Source: JBBQVO01 sp038211505 (GTDB lineage Bacteria; Chloroflexota; Dehalococcoidia; DSTF01; JACRBR01). From it: 5,534 bases of DNA. Positions 1 through 4,882 of this stretch are shown here, piece by piece. The notes beneath the pieces were generated by a model. That model made no database searches and was not told the DNA's origin. It saw only the letters and a list, made by a program, of their open reading frames with translations. Each line of letters begins with the position of its first letter. Positions within the stretch are counted from its first letter, which is position 1. The stretch spans positions 1 through 5,534 of the forward strand of contig JBBQVO010000207.1 of the NCBI GenBank assembly GCA_038211505.1, given 5' to 3'. A program made the translations under genes and the position numbers.

Positions 1-625
1 CCGACGTCTCGCGCTCAAGGAGCGCTACCAGCGCCCCGACGGCGGCGAAGATCGACGCCGCGTTGGCGCTCTGCTCGCCGTGCGCGACGACGGGCATCGT
101 GTCTGGGTACCCGCCGAGGTTCAAGAGGCCCCCAGCAGCCATGACGATGAGATCGTCATCATCAATGGGCTGCCGAAGCCGGTCGCGGCCGAACGGCGTC
201 ACGGAGACGTGGACAAGCCTCGAATTCAGCTCCGCCAGGCGATCCCGATCTAGCCCAAGTCGTGCGGCGTCGATTTGCGACCACGTTTCCACGACGATGT
301 CGGCCGTGATAACGAGCCGCTCAAACAGCCGACGCCCTTCGGAAGATTCCAGGTCAAGCGTCATCGAACGCTTTCCCGCATTCACGAATCGATCGAAGGC
401 GCTGTTGCCGTCTTCGCCCGGTTGGCGCGCCGCTGCGCCATCGGAGCGATCCGCCAAGAACGGAGGCAGATCCCGCGTCCGCGCCCCTCCAGGCGGTTCG
501 ATGCGAATTACGTCTGCTCCGAGGTCCCCGAGAAGGCGACTGGTGTAGGCGGCAGTCTCGTTGGCGACGTCCAGAACGCGCACTCCGAAGAGCGCCCGGT
601 GGGAGCTTGAGGTCAGTTCGCTCAT
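1..625 (-). CDS. Class III (CaiB/BaiF) CoA-transferase family protein, N-terminal part, runs off left edge
   Basis: The gene starts at the ATG whose A is base 625 and stays open to the window edge, giving 208 residues; the C-terminal part is missing. Family signs in order: GVRVLDV near residues 14-20, the Rossmann-like LLGDLGADVIRIEPPGG (31-47), NAGKRSMTLDL (82-92, the family's NxxKRSxxLDL signature), ADIVVE (108-113), VHVSVTPFG (138-146) and a helix with ALVALLERE (198-206). Family members move CoA between an acyl-CoA and a free acid in the cytoplasm through an aspartyl-CoA intermediate. Aligned without gaps on that final helix, the position of the catalytic Asp (Asp169 in formyl-CoA transferase) is Ala187. 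This could be a non-catalytic half of a tandem two-domain transferase, or a protein with changed chemistry. No Shine-Dalgarno sequence precedes the ATG, so a leaderless transcript is likely. It is divergent from the aldehyde dehydrogenase gene and shares its control region. The family call is firm; the activity is not. Confidence 0.9.
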   Translation of the reverse strand, partial: MSELTSSSHRALFGVRVLDVANETAAYTSRLLGDLGADVIRIEPPGGARTRDLPPFLADRSDGAAARQPGEDGNSAFDRFVNAGKRSMTLDLESSEGRRLFERLVITADIVVETWSQIDAARLGLDRDRLAELNSRLVHVSVTPFGRDRLRQPIDDDDLIVMAAGGLLNLGGYPDTMPVVAHGEQSANAASIFAAVGALVALLERETS

Positions 626-634
626 TGTGGAGGT

Positions 635-664
635 AGCCTAGCGGTCCTGACTGTCCGTTGACAA
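635..664 (-). promoter_or_regulatory. Candidate promoter for the CoA-transferase gene, probably leaderless
   Basis: Read on the minus strand, TTGTCA (664-659) is followed after 18 bases by TAGGCT (640-635), which fits the TAnnnT -10 pattern common in actinobacteria. Transcription would begin around 625-628, at or just before the ATG at 625. Just upstream of that ATG the minus strand carries CCTCC rather than GGAGG, so there is no Shine-Dalgarno sequence. Both facts point to a leaderless mRNA. The boxes were found by eye only. Confidence 0.4.
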
Positions 665-683
665 CAACTAGTGTTGTGGCAAC
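657..683. promoter_or_regulatory. Operator-like cluster of GTTG/CAAC half-sites in the divergent intergenic region
   Basis: Within 27 bases there are two GTTG copies (657-660, 673-676) and three CAAC copies (662-665, 665-668, 680-683). They form several inverted pairs. The best is ACAAC-TAGT-GTTGT (664-677), a 5-bp dyad around a 4-base centre. GTTG-A-CAAC (657-665) and GTTG-TGG-CAAC (673-683) flank it. The cluster lies over and just downstream of the TTGACA box, where a bound dimeric repressor of the GntR, TetR or MarR type could block transcription in both directions. No regulator gene is inside the window. Confidence 0.45.
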
Positions 684-688
684 ATCAT
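658..688 (+). promoter_or_regulatory. Candidate promoter for the aldehyde dehydrogenase gene
   Basis: TTGACA at 658-663 is a perfect sigma70-type -35 box. The best -10 match, CATCAT at 683-688, agrees at four of six positions but lies 19 bases away, longer than ideal, so the promoter may depend on a regulator. If it is real, transcription starts near 695. That rules out the GTG at 671 as the start codon and favours the TTG at 725. Confidence 0.4.
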
Positions 689-2185
689 TCTGGATCATCC
701 ATTTCTACTGCGGAGACTGCTGCCTTGCCTGCTACTGCTTCTCACGCCACTTCGGGTGCATCGGCTCCGACGCTGACCCTCAACCACTGGTTCGAGGGCT
801 CGCCCCAGCCGCCGACCAGTGGTCTGTACCGAGATTCACTTGATCCCCGGACGGGCGCCATCGTGGCGAAAGTTGCCGATGGATCCGCCGATGACGTTGC
901 TCGCGCGGTGCGGAGTGCGGTGGCCGGCGCCGCGCGCTGGCGGCGCGTCCCGCCGGCTGGTCGTGGGCGAGTCCTCGTCGAACTTGCACGCCTGATTCGT
1001 GCGTCCGCCGACGTCTTCGCCGACCGAGAGATCGCCGATACGGGCAAGCCACGCGCTTTGGCTCTCGCGGAGGTCGAGGGGTCGGCAGCCTATTTCGAGT
1101 TCTACGGCGGCGTCATCAACGCCGTGGCGGGCGAGACGATTGATCTCGGGCCCGATTTTCACTCGTATACCCAGCGTGAGCCGTTCGGCGTTGTCGGCAT
1201 CATCACGCCCTGGAACCTTCCGCTGAACCAGGCCGCGCGAGCGGCTGCGCCAGCCCTCGCGGTAGGGAACGCCGCCGTGCTGAAGCCATCATCGCTAACC
1301 TCGGCGACGTCCATCTTGCTCGCCGAAGTAGCCGCCGATGCGGGTCTTCCAGCCGGCGTACTTAACGTGGTTCTCGGCGGCGGCTCTATTGTCGGCCGGG
1401 CGCTCGTCGAGCATCCGGACGTCCGCAAGATCGCCTTCACCGGATCCGTCGAGGTCGGCCGCGAACTCGGGGCGATCGCCGCCGATCGCATCATCCCGAT
1501 GACGCTCGAGTTGGGTGGAAAGTCGGCCAATATCGTCTTCGACGACGCCGATCTCGAACGCGCGGCAACGGGTTCTGTCCGAGCCTTCACTATGAACGCA
1601 GGGCAAGTCTGCTCGGCGGGCACGCGACTCCTGGTCGCCCGCAGCGTCCGTGAGGAATTGCTCGAGCGGATGGTCAAGGAGATTGCCCTTGTGCGACCCG
1701 GCGTAGAGCTCGGGCCGTTGATCAGCCAAGGTCAGCTTGACACCGTTACCGGCTACCTCGAGGTCGCCGAGCGCGAGGGCGCCCGACCGATCGTTGGCGG
1801 TTTGGCCTCGATCGATCGCGGCGCGCCTGGATACTTCGTGCCCGCGACGATCCTCGATGGTGTCACCAACGAGATGCGGATCGCACGCGAAGAGATTTTT
1901 GGTCCTGTCGTGGTGGTTATCCCGTTCAACACGGAAGCCGAGGCCGTCGAGATCGCGAACGACTCGGACTACGGGCTTGTAGCCGGGCTCTGGACGCGGG
2001 ACATCTCGCGCGCCCTGCGTGTTGCCGACCGCCTCGAAGCCGGTCAGATCTTCGTGAACTCTTGGTCGACCGGCGCCGTGCAGACACCCTTCGGCGGGTA
2101 CAAGTCGAGCGGCTACGGACGCGAGAAGGGCGTGGAGGCACTCCACCACTACTCGCAGCTAAAAAGCGTGACTGTTGCGCTCTAG
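671..2185 (+). CDS. NAD(P)-dependent aldehyde dehydrogenase (ALDH superfamily)
   Basis: A complete enzyme oxidising an aldehyde to its acid in the cytoplasm. Numbered from the GTG at 671 (504 residues), it has PWNLP with oxyanion-hole Asn182, LKPS with cofactor-binding Lys205, FTGS, LELGGK with general-base Glu280, the nucleophile Cys314 in GQVCSAG, EEIFGP with Glu408, and the C-terminal PFGGYKSSGYGRE motif. Spacings (182-205, 280-314) equal those of the classical enzymes (169-192, 268-302), so it should be active. The start is uncertain. GTG 671 is the most upstream codon after an in-frame TGA (659-661) but has no ribosome site and lies in the promoter-like region. TTG 725 has GGAG (712-715) nine bases ahead and removes 18 of the roughly 35 low-complexity Ser/Ala/Thr residues before the family's usual N-terminus; it would give 486 residues. 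The substrate cannot be told. The gene ends in a repeat of TAG codons and converges on the decarboxylase-like gene. Confidence 0.95.
   Translation: MLWQHHSGSSISTAETAALPATASHATSGASAPTLTLNHWFEGSPQPPTSGLYRDSLDPRTGAIVAKVADGSADDVARAVRSAVAGAARWRRVPPAGRGRVLVELARLIRASADVFADREIADTGKPRALALAEVEGSAAYFEFYGGVINAVAGETIDLGPDFHSYTQREPFGVVGIITPWNLPLNQAARAAAPALAVGNAAVLKPSSLTSATSILLAEVAADAGLPAGVLNVVLGGGSIVGRALVEHPDVRKIAFTGSVEVGRELGAIAADRIIPMTLELGGKSANIVFDDADLERAATGSVRAFTMNAGQVCSAGTRLLVARSVREELLERMVKEIALVRPGVELGPLISQGQLDTVTGYLEVAEREGARPIVGGLASIDRGAPGYFVPATILDGVTNEMRIAREEIFGPVVVVIPFNTEAEAVEIANDSDYGLVAGLWTRDISRALRVADRLEAGQIFVNSWSTGAVQTPFGGYKSSGYGREKGVEALHHYSQLKSVTVAL
712..715 (+). promoter_or_regulatory. Shine-Dalgarno GGAG supporting a TTG start at 725
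   Basis: GGAG lies nine bases before the TTG at 725-727, in frame with the aldehyde dehydrogenase. Neither the GTG at 671 nor the TTG at 674 has a comparable purine-rich site. This is the main evidence that the true protein is shorter than the longest reading frame. Confidence 0.5.
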
Positions 2186-2211
2186 CACTAGCACTAGCAC
2201 TAGCGCTAGCG
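2182..2211 (+). repeat. Tandem hexamer repeat (CTAGCR x5) overlapping the aldehyde dehydrogenase stop codon
   Basis: Five head-to-tail hexamers: CTAGCA at 2182, 2188 and 2194, then CTAGCG at 2200 and 2206. The first contains the TAG stop of the aldehyde dehydrogenase (2183-2185). Because the unit is six bases long, each copy adds another in-frame TAG (2189, 2195, 2201, 2207). The last two units contain the 10-base palindrome CTAGCGCTAG (2200-2209). Such a short perfect repeat is a likely site of replication slippage. Confidence 0.9.
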
Positions 2212-2218
2212 CCGAAGA

Positions 2219-2262
2219 GCGGATCTAAAGGCCCGGGGCGCCCCCGGCGAAGCTAGATCCGC
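2219..2262. terminator. Large hairpin between convergent genes, candidate bidirectional terminator
   Basis: GCGGATCTA (2219-2227) pairs perfectly with TAGATCCGC (2254-2262), a 9-bp outer stem. Inside it, a GC-rich inner stem pairs GCC (2231-2233) with GGC (2246-2248) and GGGG with CCCC (2235-2238 with 2241-2244), around one C-C mismatch and a tight CG-centred loop. There is no clear T-tract on either side, so it is not a textbook intrinsic terminator. Its place between two converging genes still suggests transcript ending or 3'-end protection for both. The outer stem contains the stop codon and last codons of the minus-strand gene. Confidence 0.6.
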
Positions 2263-3233
2263 GACATCCGGACGGTGCTTGCCGGAAACATGTCGTCGAC
2301 CGCGATCGGGGCGTTGATGAGGCCTTGGCGGAGCGAGATCCGGATGTATTCCTCAAGGTCGTGTCGGTTCCGATCGACGCCGTACGACCAGTAGTCCTCG
2401 CCTAGCGTGCGGTCGAGTTCTTCGGCCTGCTCGACGAGGAACGGAAGGCCCGAGCGGAGCGCGATGGGATCGTGAAGATCGGCGTCGGAAAGACGCTTCG
2501 CGGCGAGGAACGCGTTGTACAAGGTGGCAGGAATCCACGGGTTCTCGGCGGCAATGCCCGACCGGACAACGAACATGTGCATGATCGGAAACAACTTCGT
2601 GCGCGCGTAGTAGTCGCGCGCAGCACCCCAAGGATCGTCGAAGAGCCGCCGAACGTCCGCCGAGCCGGGCGAAAACGTCGACGGCATTCGCGGGCTGATC
2701 AGGGCGTCGATCTCACCGGCGGCGAGCATCCCCGAGAGCGTCTTCCCGGCCGGCACTGGATCGATCCGCACCCCCGGAGGCGAGACGGGCGTGTGAATGA
2801 TCCGGCCGGGCTGCTCAAGAGATCCCTGGACCCATGTCATGTCCTCGGGCGCGACGCCGAAGTCTTCCTCGAGCGTCGCCCGCAGCCACACGGCCGTCGT
2901 CATCTGGTACTCCGGGACGCCGACGCGCTTGCCCTTGAGGTCCTCCGGCTTCGTAATGTCAGATCGGTTGCTCACGAAGATTGCGTCATGGCGGAACGAA
3001 CGCGACAGAAACACAGGGACGCCGATGAAGTCGTCGTCACCGCGGTCGCGAAGGATCACGAAGCTAGCGAGCGCCATCTCCGAGCCGTCAAACTCGCGGT
3101 GCTGGATCATTCGCCAGAACATCTGCTCGGGGTTAAGTTGCAACCAGTTCACGGACAGCCCTTCGGGCACGACGCGTCCGTCGTGAAGGGCCGCCGTCCG
3201 GTCGTACCGACCCGTCGCAATCGTCATCTTCAT
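2253..3233 (-). CDS. 4,5-dihydroxyphthalate decarboxylase-like protein (periplasmic-binding-protein fold, cytosolic)
   Basis: A 326-residue protein close in length to phthalate-pathway 4,5-dihydroxyphthalate decarboxylases (about 330). Recognised family stretches: GRYDRTAALHDGRVVPEGL near the N-terminus, FWRMIQHREFDGSEMALAS (39-57), VFLSRSFRHDAIFV (74-87), DLKGKRVGVPEYQMTTAVWLR (98-118), LFPIMHMFVVR (214-224), NPWIPATLYNAFLAAKR (231-247) and GEDYWSYGVDRNR (278-290). There is no signal peptide or lipobox, so it is a cytosolic enzyme rather than a transport receptor, although homologues are often labelled substrate-binding proteins. The start is the ATG at 3233, because GGAG (3246-3243) sits nine bases before it; an in-frame TTG at 3242 abuts that site. 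It lies 58 bases after the MmgE/PrpD gene on the same strand, so co-transcription is likely. Substrate unproven: no phthalate dioxygenase or dehydrogenase gene is visible here. The stop codon lies in the terminator-like hairpin. Confidence 0.85.
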   Translation of the reverse strand: MKMTIATGRYDRTAALHDGRVVPEGLSVNWLQLNPEQMFWRMIQHREFDGSEMALASFVILRDRGDDDFIGVPVFLSRSFRHDAIFVSNRSDITKPEDLKGKRVGVPEYQMTTAVWLRATLEEDFGVAPEDMTWVQGSLEQPGRIIHTPVSPPGVRIDPVPAGKTLSGMLAAGEIDALISPRMPSTFSPGSADVRRLFDDPWGAARDYYARTKLFPIMHMFVVRSGIAAENPWIPATLYNAFLAAKRLSDADLHDPIALRSGLPFLVEQAEELDRTLGEDYWSYGVDRNRHDLEEYIRISLRQGLINAPIAVDDMFPASTVRMSRI

Positions 3234-3242
3234 CTGTGTCAA

Positions 3243-3246
3243 CTCC
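3243..3246 (-). promoter_or_regulatory. Shine-Dalgarno GGAG fixing the decarboxylase-like start at 3233
   Basis: Read on the minus strand, GGAG (3246-3243) is followed by a nine-base spacer and then ATG at 3233. The TTG at 3242 directly touches the site and is too close to be used. The next in-frame ATG, at 3227, would have a 15-base spacer. Confidence 0.65.
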
Positions 3247-3291
3247 AGTTACGCAACGAAGGTCCACGGCGCTTGCGACGCGACACGACCA

Positions 3292-4740
3292 TCAAAACCC
3301 GTACCGTTCACGTGAGCCTGTCCGGTCCGAGGCCAGCGCGGCGAGAACGTCGCTCAATGCGCCGGGCTCGGGCAGCCGGTAGAGCGCTTCGACGAGCGCT
3401 TTAGCCTCGTCCGGGTTCGCCGAGACATACCCAAGCAAGCGCGTTGCCTTCGCCGCGACTTGCTCCGTCGACAGCGGATTGGCCGTAGTGCCGGTCGCGG
3501 CTTCAACGATGGTCTCGTGGCGCTCGCCGTCGGTCGTCAGCAGTTCGACCTTTGTCGCCCGCATCGTCCGGCGTTCGACCGTCCGAGCCTGCCATGCTGG
3601 ATCCTGGTGAATCGAGATCCGTTCCATGCAGCGCCAGATCTCGGGATCAGCCGCCCGCTCGGGAAGGTAAGCATCGACGAATGCATCGCCGGTGACGATG
3701 CAGGCCGCGAGTGAGTAGCGGATGTTCATCTGGGCGCCAATAACGGTCCAGGCATCCGGCCGCAGGTCCCACGCCGCATGCTCGTAGAGCGTCTTTGGGA
3801 GCGTGATGTCCAGGCGATCGAGGGTGGCGACGCTCAGCGTTCCGTCGGCCATCCAGCCCTTGAGGGCGTCGAGGGAGGGATGGATCCCTCCGTAGCACGA
3901 ATACGCCTTAAGGGCGTCTCGCTCGATCTCCCAACTGTTACCGAGGCCATCGACCATTGCCTGCCAGTCGATGTCGCGTCCCGGCGCGAACGTGCTTGAG
4001 AACCCTCCGTACGGCCGATCGAGAACGTCCTTGATGCCCGTGTATCCGGCCTGCGCGAGCGCGGCGGCTACCAGGCCCGCCCGCGCCGCGAAGCCATGCT
4101 GGATCCGCTTGACCATGCCTTCGTACTGGGCGGACATCAGACCCGACGCCTGGGTCGCCGCGATCCCGAGCGCGTCCTCGGTCTGCGCGGCATCGAGGCG
4201 GGCAAGCCGGGCGCAGGCGGCCGCCGCGGCCAACGAGCCGTAGATCACTCCGCAGTGCCACCCGGCGTTGAGAAGTTCGTAGGCTCCGATCGCAATCCCG
4301 AGGCGCGGGCCCACTTCCATGCCAACTGCAAGGGCGGCCAGCAAGTCCTCCGTGGCGGGGAGCTCGTCCGCGGACTCAGCCCACGCAAGGACCGGTGGCA
4401 CGATCGCGGCAGCGACATGCATCGGGCCGAACTCGTGGTAATCGTCGAGCTCAAAGCCTTGGATGAACGAGCTGTTAAGCATTGCTGCGTGTTCGACGCT
4501 CATGCGGCGGCCGTAACCCCAAACGGCCGCCGTCCCGCTCGGGCTGAGCCGAGACAAGCCATCGACGGCCTTTGTGGACCACGGCAGCATGGACCCGAAC
4601 AAGCCCGCCCCGATCCCGTCGACCGTGATGTCAAGGACCCGCCGCTGGACGCGTTCGGGGACGTCCGACCACTGAAATTCAGCGATGTATTTTGCGAGGT
4701 CCTTGGTCGAGCTTCGAGCCGGAGCTGCCACAGCACCCAT
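3292..4740 (-). CDS. MmgE/PrpD family protein
   Basis: A 482-residue protein, normal for a family that includes 2-methylcitrate dehydratase and cis-aconitate decarboxylase: cytosolic, cofactor-free lyases acting on carboxylic acids. Family features: the N-terminal helical segment with LDITVDGIGAGLFGS (36-50), NSSFIQGFELDDYHEFGPMH (89-108) with Asp99, Asp100 and His108, GWHCGVIYGSLAAAAA (160-175) with His162, Lys211 followed by the GFAARAGLVAAALAQAGYTG block (216-235), and KAYSCYGGIHPSLDAL (278-293) with Lys278 and His287. These match the active-site regions known in cis-aconitate decarboxylase, except that the Asp93 position there seems to be Glu97 here. The start at ATG 4740 is supported by GAGGA (4752-4748) seven bases upstream. 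The frame stays open upstream to 5007, but that part overlaps the neighbouring gene and does not look like family sequence. It lies between the LLM and decarboxylase-like genes on the same strand. Substrate unknown. Confidence 0.93.
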   Translation of the reverse strand: MGAVAAPARSSTKDLAKYIAEFQWSDVPERVQRRVLDITVDGIGAGLFGSMLPWSTKAVDGLSRLSPSGTAAVWGYGRRMSVEHAAMLNSSFIQGFELDDYHEFGPMHVAAAIVPPVLAWAESADELPATEDLLAALAVGMEVGPRLGIAIGAYELLNAGWHCGVIYGSLAAAAACARLARLDAAQTEDALGIAATQASGLMSAQYEGMVKRIQHGFAARAGLVAAALAQAGYTGIKDVLDRPYGGFSSTFAPGRDIDWQAMVDGLGNSWEIERDALKAYSCYGGIHPSLDALKGWMADGTLSVATLDRLDITLPKTLYEHAAWDLRPDAWTVIGAQMNIRYSLAACIVTGDAFVDAYLPERAADPEIWRCMERISIHQDPAWQARTVERRTMRATKVELLTTDGERHETIVEAATGTTANPLSTEQVAAKATRLLGYVSANPDEAKALVEALYRLPEPGALSDVLAALASDRTGSRERYGF

Positions 4741-4747
4741 GATGCGA

Positions 4748-4752
4748 TCCTC
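4748..4752 (-). promoter_or_regulatory. Shine-Dalgarno GAGGA deciding the MmgE/PrpD start
   Basis: On the minus strand GAGGA (4752-4748) precedes the ATG at 4740 by seven bases, an ideal spacing. The family's N-terminal similarity begins just inside this start. This excludes the 89-residue upstream extension of the open frame. Confidence 0.75.
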
Positions 4753-4804
4753 GTCGGTCAGCGGGACGCCATCCGTGATGACGGGCGCAGCACGCCACGC
4801 CGAC

Positions 4805-4810
4805 ACTCTA
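4805..4810 (-). promoter_or_regulatory. Possible -10 box (TAGAGT) ahead of the MmgE/PrpD gene
   Basis: TAGAGT, reading from 4810 to 4805 on the minus strand, fits TAnnnT. Transcription from it would begin near 4798 and give a leader of about 58 bases. No convincing -35 box stands at 17-18 bases, only a weak ACA-ending match. A promoter here would let the MmgE/PrpD and decarboxylase-like genes be expressed apart from the LLM gene. Confidence 0.25.
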
Positions 4811-4824
4811 CCACGATCATGCAA

Positions 4825-4866
4825 GAGATGTTGCGGACGAGCGTCGCTTATGGACGAGATGTTGCG
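4825..4866. repeat. Direct repeat of an 11-mer, 31 bases apart, upstream of the MmgE/PrpD gene
   Basis: GAGATGTTGCG occurs at 4825-4835 and again at 4856-4866, both in the 142-base gap between the LLM and MmgE/PrpD genes. The start-to-start distance of 31 bases is about three helical turns, so both copies face the same side of the DNA. A further partial repeat, GGACGAG, is at 4835-4841 and 4852-4858. The copies lie just upstream of the possible TAGAGT box and could be activator sites. The rest of the 4741-4882 gap shows nothing else recognisable. Confidence 0.5.
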
Positions 4867-4882
4867 CGAAGCCCGCGTCCCA

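Noticed and set aside
63..610. Plus-strand open frames opposite the CoA-transferase
   Set aside because: The minus strand carries a continuous, clearly conserved CaiB/BaiF protein; these frames are Ser/Arg-rich antisense shadows.
1295..2149. A 284-codon open frame on the minus strand inside the aldehyde dehydrogenase
   Set aside because: It is the antisense shadow of a well-conserved enzyme in GC-rich DNA. Its composition is Arg/Gly/Asp-rich with no recognisable domain.
2253..3233. Annotation as an ABC transporter substrate-binding protein
   Set aside because: The fold is shared, but there is no signal peptide or lipobox and no permease or ATPase gene nearby. The conserved stretches are those of the dihydroxyphthalate decarboxylase family.
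2472..3404. A 310-codon open frame on the plus strand opposite the decarboxylase-like gene
   Set aside because: It is extremely rich in Arg and His, crosses the intergenic gap, and is antisense to a clear family member.
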